Source: an uncultured Pseudomonadota bacterium | GTDB lineage: Bacteria > Myxococcota_A > UBA9042 > CAIXZC01 | Assembly (NCBI GenBank): GCA_937884235.1 | Contig: CALGBT010000485.1 | Span: 1 to 9,615, forward strand | Reading direction: 5' to 3' | Length of the DNA: 9,615 nucleotides | Part shown: positions 1-6,771 of the stretch, in pieces | Numbering within the stretch: position 1 is the stretch's first letter | How the letters are laid out: each line of letters opens with the position of its first letter | Notes under the pieces: model-generated | Database searches by the model: none | The model's input: the letters and a program-made list of their open reading frames with translations, nothing else | Told to the model about the DNA's origin: nothing | Position numbers and translations under genes: made by a program

Positions 1-1
1 A

Positions 2-1255
2 CTGCGTCACCCGGCGGTCCAGACCTACGATGCACGGGGCGACGACTGGCACGTGTTCGACTTCGACCCGACGGTCACGACGTTGCGTCACCGTGCGCTC
101 CCGGAGGGCGAGGACCTCCCCGAGGCGCGGCGCCGGTCGGAGCATACGGCGGCGGCCGGCTACCCGGGCCGGAAGCGTGGCGACGTGCAGTTCAGCCGCG
201 GGACGTTACAGCACGCCGGGTCGGCGGCGTGGTTGCAAGCGATGCTCGGGCCGGGCAACGGCGACGGACACGCCGCACTGGAGGCCGGACTCGGGGTCGT
301 GGTCCGGACCTGCAAACGCCTGGAGCATCCGTTGGCCCGGGCGCTGCTGCGGATGGATGGTGCGTTCGGCTGGGTTCCGCACTTTGACGCGTGCCGGGCC
401 CACGGCGTCCCGTTCATCACGCGCCTGACACGGCCGGAACTGTTCGAGCTGCCCGAGGTTCTGCGGGCACTTCACGAGAGCCTCTGGCATCTGGTGCCCG
501 ACTCACTGTCCGGACCGCAGCGGTCCGCGCTCGACCTCGGCATCGTCACGGTGCCGTCGGGCCGCACCACCGTCCAGAAGGATGGCACACCGTATGCGCC
601 GGTGGCCGTGCGGGTCGTGGTGAGTCGATATCCTCGCTCGGACAAGGACAAGCCCGAACACGGCCGTCTGATCGACGGCTGGCAGTATGAGCTGTTCGTC
701 GTCGATGTGGCGGCGGACGCCCTGCCGGCACCGGATGCGGTCGCCATGTACTTCGGACGCGCAGGGCAGGAGAACCGCTTCGCACAGGAAGACCACGAGG
801 TGGGGCTGGACCGCATATTCAGCTACCACCTGCCCGGTCAGGAGTTCGCCGTGGTCGTCGGGCTATGGGTGTGGAACCTGCGGCTGGTGCGGGGCTTCGA
901 ACTGGAGCCGCCGCCGGTGCTCCGCCCGGTGCAGGAGGCGTACGTCGCCAAAGTCGATGTCCGCGGTGCCTTCCTGGTGGCCAGCGTCCCTGCCGACAGG
1001 TCTCCGAGTCTCCCCTCGCCGGACGCCCCCCAGGGAGGGCTTGACCCGGCAGAGGAAGAACTTGTTCGGGCCGCTCTTCCGAAGGATGAACACGGGGCGC
1101 AGGAGACCCCGGGTAACGACGTGTCGATGCCACCAACACCGTGTCCGTTCGAAATCCGGCGTGGTTCCCCTGGTGAGTCCTCCGTGGCAGGCTTCTTGCG
1201 AGTGCAGTTGAAAGCCAACTCGCAGGAGGTATTCTATGGGAGCAAGAGGACATAG
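2..1255 (+). CDS. IS4-type DDE transposase, 5' end outside window, 3' end running into IS66
   Basis: The frame is open from the window edge, so the true start lies upstream. It would encode a cut-and-paste DDE transposase. Visible hallmarks are a first acidic motif FDFDPTV (Asp codon at 65), a conserved block GYPGRKRGDVQFSR, a second acidic motif RMDGAFGW (Asp codon at 356), and the IS4 signature Y-(2)-R-(3)-E, seen as Y-FG-R-AGQ-E with Tyr at 749, Arg at 758 and Glu at 770. The Lys usually six residues after the Glu is Asp here (codon 791). The frame continues past the IS66 left end at about 1141, so the last 37 codons and the stop at 1253 come from IS66 sequence; the natural C-terminus appears to be lost. 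It overlaps IS66 tnpA by 20 nt. The DDE residues are present, so activity is possible but unproven. IS1380-like assignment is the main alternative. Confidence 0.75.
   Translation: MRHPAVQTYDARGDDWHVFDFDPTVTTLRHRALPEGEDLPEARRRSEHTAAAGYPGRKRGDVQFSRGTLQHAGSAAWLQAMLGPGNGDGHAALEAGLGVVVRTCKRLEHPLARALLRMDGAFGWVPHFDACRAHGVPFITRLTRPELFELPEVLRALHESLWHLVPDSLSGPQRSALDLGIVTVPSGRTTVQKDGTPYAPVAVRVVVSRYPRSDKDKPEHGRLIDGWQYELFVVDVAADALPAPDAVAMYFGRAGQENRFAQEDHEVGLDRIFSYHLPGQEFAVVVGLWVWNLRLVRGFELEPPPVLRPVQEAYVAKVDVRGAFLVASVPADRSPSLPSPDAPQGGLDPAEEELVRAALPKDEHGAQETPGNDVSMPPTPCPFEIRRGSPGESSVAGFLRVQLKANSQEVFYGSKRT
1141..1167 (+). repeat. IS66 left terminal inverted repeat
   Basis: Aligned without gaps against the reverse complement of 3672-3698, 19 of 27 positions match. 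The core ATCCGGCGT lies at 1154-1162. The terminal bases GTGT differ from the GTAA usual at IS66 ends, so this end may have drifted or the boundary may be off by a few bases. Confidence 0.6.
1198..1223 (+). promoter_or_regulatory. Competing hairpins just before the tnpA ribosome binding site
   Basis: GCGAGT at 1198-1203 is perfectly complementary to ACTCGC at 1218-1223. A shorter nested stem, AGTTG at 1206-1210 with CAACT at 1216-1220, cannot form together with it. Both end immediately before AGGAGG at 1224-1229, six nt ahead of the tnpA ATG at 1236. Such a placement could limit translation of tnpA when transcription comes from outside the element. Regulatory meaning is inferred; only the complementarity is seen. 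Confidence 0.3.
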
Positions 1256-1595
1256 TCGTGAGGAGTGGGCCGTGGTCATGGTCCGGTGTGAGAGCCGGGA
1301 TCCTGGTGTTACGATTCGGGAGTTTGCGGAGGCAGAGGGAGTGAGCTTCAACGCCATTGCCTACCGGCTGTATGAGAAGGGGAAGGGAAGGAAGAATCGT
1401 CCGAAGAGTGGCCCGGGGGAGATTCGGCTGCTGCCGGTTGATGTGGGTTCGCCGGTCTCCATCGGCGGTGCCGATATGTCTTCTCGTTGGCTTGAGGCCG
1501 AGACGCCCCATGGCATCCGCCTACGGTTCATGGAGGGGACAGGTGGCGAGTATGTGGCCGACCTAATGAGCCGTATGACGGCGAGGAGGGTGTAA
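1236..1595 (+). CDS. tnpA: IS66 accessory protein TnpA, 119 aa
   Basis: This small first gene of the IS66 set encodes a presumed DNA-binding accessory protein required with TnpB and TnpC for transposition. The N-terminal half carries a helix-turn-helix-like stretch at about residues 26-50 (TIREFAEAEGVSFNAIAYRL), followed by a basic patch KGKGRKNRPK; the C-terminal half is a short variable domain. Start chosen at ATG 1236 because AGGAGG lies six nt upstream. The stop TAA at 1593-1595 shares its last A with the tnpB ATG (TAATG), indicating coupled translation. Length is normal for the family. Identification rests on position and size as well as sequence, since TnpA is the least conserved IS66 protein. 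Confidence 0.75.
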   Translation: MGARGHSREEWAVVMVRCESRDPGVTIREFAEAEGVSFNAIAYRLYEKGKGRKNRPKSGPGEIRLLPVDVGSPVSIGGADMSSRWLEAETPHGIRLRFMEGTGGEYVADLMSRMTARRV

Positions 1596-2002
1596 TGGTC
1601 ACTCTTCCGTCGTCCGTGCGCATCTACCTGGCGACCGGCTGGGTCGACATGAGGAAGTCTATCGACGGGTTGTCCGCCGTCGTGCAGAGCCAGTGGCGCC
1701 TCGACCCGACTTCAGGCCACCTGTTCGTGTTCGTCGGCCGTCGCCGGGACCGACTGAAGATCCTCTACTTCGACCATGGTGGCTACGTCGTCTACTACAA
1801 GCGACTAGAGATGGGCCGGTTCAAGCTTCCCGTGATCGCGGCAGACGCTACTCGTGTGGTCCTGGAGCCTGCGGACCTGACCATGTTGCTGCGGGGCATC
1901 GACTTCTCCCGGGTCCGACGACCGGTGCCCTGGATGCCGCGGACAGAAACGATGGGCACCCCGCCGCCGCAATTTGGTGTTGACAAGGGGTTCCGATTGT
2001 GA
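1595..2002 (+). CDS. tnpB: IS66 Orf2-like protein TnpB, 135 aa
   Basis: This is a clear member of the IS66 Orf2 (TnpB) family, a small protein needed for IS66 transposition whose biochemical role is not well defined. It is unrelated to the TnpB nuclease of IS200/IS605. Family hallmarks are GWVDMRKSIDGL at about residues 15-26 and the central block FVGRRRDRLKILYFDHGGY, followed by YYKRLEMGRF. The start ATG at 1595 overlaps the tnpA stop and has a GAGGAGGG ribosome binding site at 1582-1589. The last 30 or so residues (from about RRPVPWMPR) form a low-complexity tail. The stop TGA at 2000-2002 lies 13 nt before the likely tnpC ATG. Confidence 0.9.
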   Translation: MVTLPSSVRIYLATGWVDMRKSIDGLSAVVQSQWRLDPTSGHLFVFVGRRRDRLKILYFDHGGYVVYYKRLEMGRFKLPVIAADATRVVLEPADLTMLLRGIDFSRVRRPVPWMPRTETMGTPPPQFGVDKGFRL

Positions 2003-2015
2003 TCAAAACTCGCCC

Positions 2016-3623
2016 ATGAGCGGACGACAAATACCCCCATCTCAGGACTGGCAAGAAGAGCGAGCTGCGCTGCTCGCCCGCATTGCCGAATTGGAGCCGT
2101 GGGTGGCCGTCGCCAAAGCGGCCACGGAGACGGTGCGCCTCCTCAAGGCGGAGCTTGACCATCTCGAAGAGGAGCGACGGCAGCAAGCCGAAGTGATGGA
2201 GGCCATGAAGGCCGAGCTCGATGCGCTCAAACGCCATGTCTTCGGCCAGCGCTCCGAATCAATGCCGTCCGTGGACCGTGAGCTGCGGCGCAAGGGCAAG
2301 ACGAAGAAGGACCCAGCAAAGGAGCAACAACGCCGCAAGGACAACAAGGACAAGAAGGCCGCTCTTGAGACCGAAGATATCGACCACACTGTCGACCGGG
2401 ATGCTGAGCCGGATTGTCCCAAGTGCGGCAAAGCAGCGGACAGTTTTGTGCCTGTCGGCGAGGGACGTGAGACTGTAGTCTTCGAGTATGTTCCTGCTAA
2501 GTTCATTCGCCGGAAGCATCACCGGCAGGTGCTGGCTTGCACCTGCAAAGAGCACATCATCGTCGCCAAAGGACCAGTCAAGTTGGGCGAAGGCGGCGGC
2601 AATTACGGCCCCGGCTTTGTGGCCCACCTGATGGTCTCCAGGGCTCTTGATGCCATCCCATTCTACCGGATGGAGAAGCAATTCAAGCGCCTCGGGATCC
2701 CCATGGCCCGCTCGACCATGGTCAATCTCTTCCATCGCTACGCCACCGACCTGAAGCCGCTGGTGGACCTGCTGACGGCGCAGGTCGCCGCGGCCGAGGT
2801 GGTGCTGGCTGATGAGACCCCTCACAAGATGCAGGTCAAGGGTGATACCGGCAAACACGGCAAAGGCTATATGTGGGTCTTCATCGCCGGCGACAAGGTC
2901 GTCTACCGCTTCGCACCAAGCCGGAGCGGTGAGACGCCACGCGAGATCCTCGGTGGCACCACCGGTACTCTCGTGGTCGACGCATACACCGGCTACAACT
3001 CGGTAAGCGGTCCGGAAGGTCGGGCCCGAGCCGGCTGCATGGCTCATGCGAGGCGTCGTTTCTACGACGCATTCAAAGCCGGACATGAGGAGGCGCAAGC
3101 AGCACTCGATTACATCCTTCAGCTCTACCACCCAGAGCACGACGCCAGGGCTCAGGGGCTGGCCAGGAAGCCTGAGCATCTGGCCATGCGAAAGGCCAGA
3201 AGTGGCCCAGTGATGGAGCGATTCCACGAATGGCTGACCGCCAACCAGGGGCTGTACACTCCCAAAGGGCCCATGGGAGGGGCCATCCGCTATGCACTCA
3301 ACAACTGGGACGCACTGCGCGAATTCTTGAAGTCTGAGCAGATACCCATGGACAACAATGAATCCGAAGCTGCCCTGCGCATCGTGGCACTCAGTCGGAA
3401 GAACTCGCTCTTCGTAGGTCACGACGAAGCCGGCGAGAACCTTGCTCGGGTGCTCACCATCGGCACTACCTGCGAGATGGCCGGCGTCAATCCCCTGGAG
3501 TACATCGCTGATGTACTTCTCCGCATCCAGACCTGGCCGCAAGAGCGCCTGGCCGAACTTCTACCTGCCGCCTGGCAGCAACTCAAAGAGACGGGAGAGT
3601 TACCTCCCATCAACGTCGGATAG
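2016..3623 (+). CDS. tnpC: IS66-family DDE transposase TnpC, 535 aa
   Basis: This is the catalytic transposase of the IS66 element. In order it has an N-terminal Leu/Glu-rich coiled coil (about residues 12-75), a Lys/Arg-rich linker, a Cys motif (C134 and C137 in CPKCG, C175 and C177 in CTC) probably binding zinc, and the IS66 catalytic core. The DDE residues are seen as D266 in LADET, D322 in VVDAYTGYN and E451 in DNNESEAALR, with the family block CMAHARRRF between the last two. The C-terminus after NSLFVGHDEAG matches the usual IS66 tail. ATG 2016 was chosen because it lies 13 nt after the tnpB stop, allowing reinitiation. The frame is open upstream and includes TTG 1974, GTG 1977 and TTG 1980, which would overlap tnpB. 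None of these starts has a good ribosome binding site. The frame is intact. Confidence 0.92.
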   Translation: MSGRQIPPSQDWQEERAALLARIAELEPWVAVAKAATETVRLLKAELDHLEEERRQQAEVMEAMKAELDALKRHVFGQRSESMPSVDRELRRKGKTKKDPAKEQQRRKDNKDKKAALETEDIDHTVDRDAEPDCPKCGKAADSFVPVGEGRETVVFEYVPAKFIRRKHHRQVLACTCKEHIIVAKGPVKLGEGGGNYGPGFVAHLMVSRALDAIPFYRMEKQFKRLGIPMARSTMVNLFHRYATDLKPLVDLLTAQVAAAEVVLADETPHKMQVKGDTGKHGKGYMWVFIAGDKVVYRFAPSRSGETPREILGGTTGTLVVDAYTGYNSVSGPEGRARAGCMAHARRRFYDAFKAGHEEAQAALDYILQLYHPEHDARAQGLARKPEHLAMRKARSGPVMERFHEWLTANQGLYTPKGPMGGAIRYALNNWDALREFLKSEQIPMDNNESEAALRIVALSRKNSLFVGHDEAGENLARVLTIGTTCEMAGVNPLEYIADVLLRIQTWPQERLAELLPAAWQQLKETGELPPINVG

Positions 3624-3671
3624 GTACAAGCCTCGCGCATCCGAATAATGCGCCCACGCGCAAAGAGAAGC

Positions 3672-3698
3672 GACCGACGCCGGATCCTGATCGGTTAC
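3672..3698 (-). repeat. IS66 right terminal inverted repeat
   Basis: Read on the minus strand from 3698 it begins GTAACCGATC, which fits the GTAA terminus known for IS66 elements. Its core ATCCGGCGT (3677-3685 on the complementary strand) pairs with 1154-1162. It lies 49-75 bases beyond the tnpC stop, a usual distance for this family. Confidence 0.65.
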
Positions 3699-3913
3699 CT
3701 CGAAAGCAGCTCCAGCACGATAGGTCCCATAACCCTTGACGCGAAGTGTGCAGGAGCGCGTAGTGCGGGAAATCCGCACGCTGCGTGCGATGAGGAGGGG
3801 GCTGGAGATAGGCTCATGGTTTGGAGATTGAGGCACTCCCAGAGGAAACGGGGAGAAACAGATGGGCCAAACCTACAGGTACTACGCCAGTCCTCGACCC
3901 TACCGCCACGGGA
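3699..3913. other. Gene-free stretch between IS66 and the minus-strand operon
   Basis: No convincing coding region is present. A 96-codon plus-strand frame at 3648-3938 starts inside IS66 and has no known motif. The stretch holds the domain V-like hairpin listed separately and a smaller hairpin at about 3836-3855 (CTCCC pairing with GGGAG). The sequence after the large hairpin (GATGAGGAGGGGG and onward to about 3902) resembles, in my recollection, the 3' end of some bacterial group II introns. No T-run follows either hairpin, so neither is a standard terminator. Confidence 0.45.
3756..3788 (+). ncRNA. Group II intron domain V-like hairpin, possible intron remnant
   Basis: A 33-nt structure is seen. 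The lower stem pairs 3756-3762 with 3782-3788 (seven pairs, two of them G-U). The upper stem pairs 3763-3768 with 3774-3779 (six Watson-Crick pairs). The loop is GAAAU and a two-nt bulge (GC, 3780-3781) lies on the 3' side. Immediately 5' the sequence reads GAGC (3754-3757), containing the AGC that forms the catalytic triad at the base of domain V. Bulge position, GNRA-like loop and GAGC start match the known domain V design. Differences are an A-G mismatch at the base and a six-pair rather than five-pair upper stem. I could not identify domain VI with confidence, and no reverse transcriptase is left, so at best this is a 3' fragment. Confidence 0.4.
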
Positions 3914-4978
3914 TTACGGCAATGACTGCGAATCTTGACGGCAGTCCGAACTTATCCTGAAGCCTCCAATCTCTGCGTCAGCCCTCACAACCAGACCCGA
4001 CGGCCACTCAACGCTGCAGACGTCCCACAAATCGCCCGGCAGCAGCTGCACATTGGGCTGCTCGAAGGCCAACACACCGTCGATGTACACCCTAACCGTG
4101 GCGACAGCTTTCGGAAGTTCCAGGTCGCTCCAGTCACCGTAGTGAACTCCAACTCGGTAGCTCCCTTCTCCCGGAACGGGCAGGCTGACAGTTTGCGGGC
4201 TTGTTTCGCCAGTCTCGCTCTGGTCGAAAAGCGGGTCATCATCAATTGCCGGATCGTAGGTTCCCCAATTCGGGTTGGGGTTTTCCCTGGAGCAGTCTAG
4301 GACCCCATCGAACCAGCCATCAGGAGCGCCATCTTTGTCGCAGTCAGGGCCAGCCGCCCACGGGTGTAGGAAGTGCAGATTGAGATCGGACGGCGAGGAA
4401 AGCCTCGCGCCGTCGGGGCCACGTACAACGAGGTCGTGCCATACCAGAACCACAGTGATTCCCACTTCGCCGACAACCGCCACTTCAGCAACTGCCCGTT
4501 CCGTGGAAGGCACATTGGCTTCGTCCCACACCCTCAGATGAAAGGTGTAGACCCCTGGAACCTCTGGTTCAAACATGGGATTGGAAACGGTGGCCGACGG
4601 AACAAGTCCGGCTTCGTCCTCCCATGGCCACGACGTTCCAGGTCTTTCAACCGTCCAGTGCCATTGCGAGATCTCCCCTACTGGGGAGTAGCTTTGGTCG
4701 CCAAAGAGATGCAGCAGGGTCTTGGCCACTACCTCCTCGCCCTCGGTGCAGTAGATGACAGCCACCGGAACCACTCCCTTCCTGTTGTCCCAGGTAGAGT
4801 CAATTCCTCGGATTTCGCGATTGGTTCGCGGCAGCCAATCCGCATCACCCGGCCAGCAGTCCTTCCCGAGCGTTCCCGACGGATTGGAGGATGTGCCATC
4901 CCCTCCGGAACAACACGAGAAGAGCAGCGCCAGCAGGCATGGGACGAATCGCACGTGTCGTCCGCCGCGAAGCTTCAT
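3914..4978 (-). CDS. Predicted secreted lipoprotein with two beta-sandwich domains, 354 aa
   Basis: The N-terminus (MKLRGGRHVRF, then PCLLALLFSC) is a lipoprotein signal with a lipobox LFSC and lipidated Cys22, so the protein is probably anchored in a membrane and exposed outside the cytoplasm. Residues about 71-170 look like a PKD/Ig-type domain (VYTFHLRVWDE). Residues about 173-330 form a second beta domain with SDLNLHFLHP, an Asp-rich DCDKDGAPDG that may bind calcium, NPNWG, DDDPLF and YRVGVHY, a pattern I know from myxobacterial surface proteins of unknown role. The frame continues 50 codons upstream, but ATG 4978 gives the signal peptide. Its ATG overlaps the TGA of the upstream gene (ATGA), so translation is coupled; no separate ribosome binding site is seen. 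It is last in the operon, facing the mobile-element zone. The last residues (from about 338) lack family features. Confidence 0.8.
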   Translation of the reverse strand: MKLRGGRHVRFVPCLLALLFSCCSGGDGTSSNPSGTLGKDCWPGDADWLPRTNREIRGIDSTWDNRKGVVPVAVIYCTEGEEVVAKTLLHLFGDQSYSPVGEISQWHWTVERPGTSWPWEDEAGLVPSATVSNPMFEPEVPGVYTFHLRVWDEANVPSTERAVAEVAVVGEVGITVVLVWHDLVVRGPDGARLSSPSDLNLHFLHPWAAGPDCDKDGAPDGWFDGVLDCSRENPNPNWGTYDPAIDDDPLFDQSETGETSPQTVSLPVPGEGSYRVGVHYGDWSDLELPKAVATVRVYIDGVLAFEQPNVQLLPGDLWDVCSVEWPSGLVVRADAEIGGFRISSDCRQDSQSLP

Positions 4979-6291
4979 GCGCACACAAGCGGAGTACCGG
5001 GGGGATACCACCCGTAGACACAGCCACACCCTTCCCCAAAGCCGCCGCCAAGAAAGACGAGATTCTCTCTCCAACTCAACCAATGACACAGATCGCTGCC
5101 TGTGAACCCCAACTCGCCGATGCCCCAAGGCAAAGCCGGATCAGTCATCAGTTCGCAGAGCTTCACGTATTTGGCAACAGCCGATTTGCCGTAAGACTTG
5201 TCGCCTACGTCCCCAACGAAGACAACAACGTCTTCAAAGCTCCAGTTGTCTTCGTATCCAGCTTCCTCTGGAAGAACCTGGTCCACATCACTACCACACG
5301 CAGAAACTAGTGGATTCCAGAGCAAGCGAATTTTCGCAGCGCGTGCAAACCCCGCGGATTCCGCCAAGAAGTGCACCGCATCATCGACCTTCGGATCGGG
5401 ACAGGGTGCAGCCCAGAGGGCTTCACAAAACTGACCCTTGATATCCCGCCAATCCAGCACAATGGACTCCATGTTGGAGTCACCGAGCCACCAGTAGTTC
5501 ACAATTCCGGATGCACAAAGCGCTGCCGCATTGCCCGTTTCCACGACCGGGAACCCACAAGCGATTTCACCGCACGCCGACTTGACTCCACCGGGAACGA
5601 GTTTGCCATACCCGCAGATGTCGTCGAAGGCGACAAACTCGGCGAGATCGTGCTTTCCAGGTTCACAAGCTGCATTCTGATTGAGCCACCACAAGTAATC
5701 CGTGGGGGCCTTCTCTCCCTCCGAAACGCCCCACATCTGCATGGCCAGACCAACCAGGCTCTTGTACTTGTCGAGGCATTCCTTCAACTCGGCGCCTCCG
5801 ACGAAGATCACCTGCCTGCTCTCAATGCATAGTGGAACGTCCTTGCGTCCATACTTGTAGTTCTTCACGAAGACTGTCACATACAGTCCGGCCGGACCTC
5901 CGCTGGTCGTCAAGGCCGGTCCGAAACAGAAACCCTGGCCGGTTTCAAGCCATTGATAGTGACTCTCTACTGAACCCCAGAACGTGTTGCTGAATTTCGG
6001 GAGCATGTAGTGCAGAATGGCAAAGGCGCAGTCCATGGCCTTCTCGGGAGTCTTCACCATCCAACCTGAACAGACAACAGGGTCGACTCCGCACGTGAGG
6101 CCTCCTGGAAACGCGGGAATAGAACCACCACCGCCCGGCCCGAACGGGTTGTAGTCCTTGCTAGGTGGCCAGTCCTTTCCTGGCCACTTGTCGGGGGGAA
6201 TATCCCACTGGAACCGGTCCCGTCTGTCCGGGCACATAGGGTCTCCCGGTTCCCAGCCAGAGCGCCATCCCGGCGGTGGAAACTGTGCCAT
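4975..6291 (-). CDS. Cys- and Trp-rich protein of unknown function, 438 aa
   Basis: I recognise no family. The start ATG 6291 is supported by AGGAGG seven nt upstream; the frame is open further upstream but lacks coding character. The first 55 residues are Pro/Trp/Gly-rich (PPPGW, DIPPDKWPGKDWPP, FGPGGGG) and look like a flexible or extended segment. The rest contains 20 Cys in all, at fairly even spacing, and about 20 Trp. Near the C-terminus it has EGCGCVYGWYPPG and ends in LVCA. An even and high Cys count usually goes with disulfide-bonded extracellular proteins, but no signal peptide or membrane segment is visible. It is fourth in the five-gene operon, 11 nt after the preceding stop, and coupled by ATGA to the lipoprotein gene, so the two products are probably made in similar amounts and may interact. 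Confidence 0.8.
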   Translation of the reverse strand: MAQFPPPGWRSGWEPGDPMCPDRRDRFQWDIPPDKWPGKDWPPSKDYNPFGPGGGGSIPAFPGGLTCGVDPVVCSGWMVKTPEKAMDCAFAILHYMLPKFSNTFWGSVESHYQWLETGQGFCFGPALTTSGGPAGLYVTVFVKNYKYGRKDVPLCIESRQVIFVGGAELKECLDKYKSLVGLAMQMWGVSEGEKAPTDYLWWLNQNAACEPGKHDLAEFVAFDDICGYGKLVPGGVKSACGEIACGFPVVETGNAAALCASGIVNYWWLGDSNMESIVLDWRDIKGQFCEALWAAPCPDPKVDDAVHFLAESAGFARAAKIRLLWNPLVSACGSDVDQVLPEEAGYEDNWSFEDVVVFVGDVGDKSYGKSAVAKYVKLCELMTDPALPWGIGELGFTGSDLCHWLSWRENLVFLGGGFGEGCGCVYGWYPPGTPLVCA

Positions 6292-6302
6292 CTTGTTACC
6301 TC

Positions 6303-6728
6303 CTACCGCAGCGTCACGCAGATGCCGAAGCACATCGCCCAGGTGTCGGTGTCGGCAAGCGCGGTGACGTCGATGCGCCAGCGAAAATAGCGTTCGAGCA
6401 TCTTGCCTGTGCCCGCGGTTGCACCCACCGACGCACCCACGACCGCGTTGGTCGGCGGATCCGGTGGCGGCGTGCCTCCCCTTTCGAAGCTCTCCAGGGG
6501 ATACCAAGGGCCCGAGGGCGTCGCCCCTGTCTCAAGGAGCAGTTTCGGAGCGCTTGCACCGCTGCCTTCCTGCCGAAGGATGTGCACGTGAAACGTCGCG
6601 TGCTGGTGCCGCCCGGTCTGCCCCCACCCGGCAGCAGGCTGGTTCAGGCTGTTCTCACGAGCGGAACCGGCTGCCGTGAGCTTGCCCCGGAAGGTCGCCA
6701 AGGGCTGCAAACAGATGGTTTCTCCCAT
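6303..6728 (-). CDS. Small beta-rich paralog 3 of the operon, 141 aa
   Basis: Function unknown. It shares motifs with the two preceding genes: LQPLATF at residues 7-13, a middle strand pattern (LLLETG, then W-Y-P-L), and the C-terminal RYFRWRI at 113-119 followed by DTWAMC at 128-133. Alternating hydrophobic residues suggest a beta-sandwich. A Gly/Ala/Pro-rich loop (about 80-110, TPPPDPPTN) is special to this copy. No signal peptide or membrane segment. ATG 6728 was chosen because GGAGGAG lies about eight nt upstream; an extension to 6815 would overlap the preceding gene and is less likely. The gap to the preceding stop is 43 nt, the largest in the operon, with no obvious promoter or terminator. 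Confidence 0.75.
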   Translation of the reverse strand: MGETICLQPLATFRGKLTAAGSARENSLNQPAAGWGQTGRHQHATFHVHILRQEGSGASAPKLLLETGATPSGPWYPLESFERGGTPPPDPPTNAVVGASVGATAGTGKMLERYFRWRIDVTALADTDTWAMCFGICVTLR

Positions 6729-6771
6729 GTCCTCATCTCCTCCGTCATTGGGGCCGTACGCAACCCGTTGC

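Larger units (their letters stand above)
1141..3698 (+). mobile_element. IS66-family insertion sequence, 2558 bp
   Basis: The three genes typical of the IS66 family (tnpA, tnpB, tnpC) lie in order on one strand, tightly packed and partly overlapping. Boundaries were set by the best pair of terminal inverted repeats I could find: the left end starts GTGTCC at 1141, and the right end, read from the other strand, starts GTAACC at 3698. They match at 19 of 27 positions without gaps, including nine consecutive bases ATCCGGCGT. IS66 ends usually begin GTAA, which fits the right end but not the left. The length is normal for the family. The expected 8-bp target duplication is absent: ccaacacc flanks the left end and ctcgaaag the right. 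All three genes look intact. Confidence 0.8.

Noticed and set aside
1113..1140. GTAACGACG at 1113 as the left end of IS66
   Set aside because: It has the expected GTAA start, but beyond the first five bases it does not align with the right end at 3698, nor with a second TTAC at 3600-3603. The pair 1141/3698 aligns at 19 of 27 positions.
819..1511. 230-codon minus-strand frame across the IS4 / IS66 border
   Set aside because: It spans the junction of two unrelated mobile elements and is antisense to supported genes; the translation is Arg/Pro-rich, as is typical of shadow frames.
2259..3542. Long 427-codon minus-strand frame opposite tnpC
   Set aside because: It lies wholly antisense to an intact, well-recognised IS66 transposase, shows no family motif, and is explained by the GC-rich third positions of tnpC.
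3648..3938. 96-codon plus-strand frame starting inside the IS66 right end
   Set aside because: It crosses the IS66 end and the structured hairpin region; no ribosome binding site and no protein motif. It is better explained as a structured RNA fragment.
4373..5017. 214-codon plus-strand frame opposite the lipoprotein and Cys-rich genes
   Set aside because: The protein has no coherent motif and no good ribosome binding site, and it is antisense to genes with a signal peptide and domain features.
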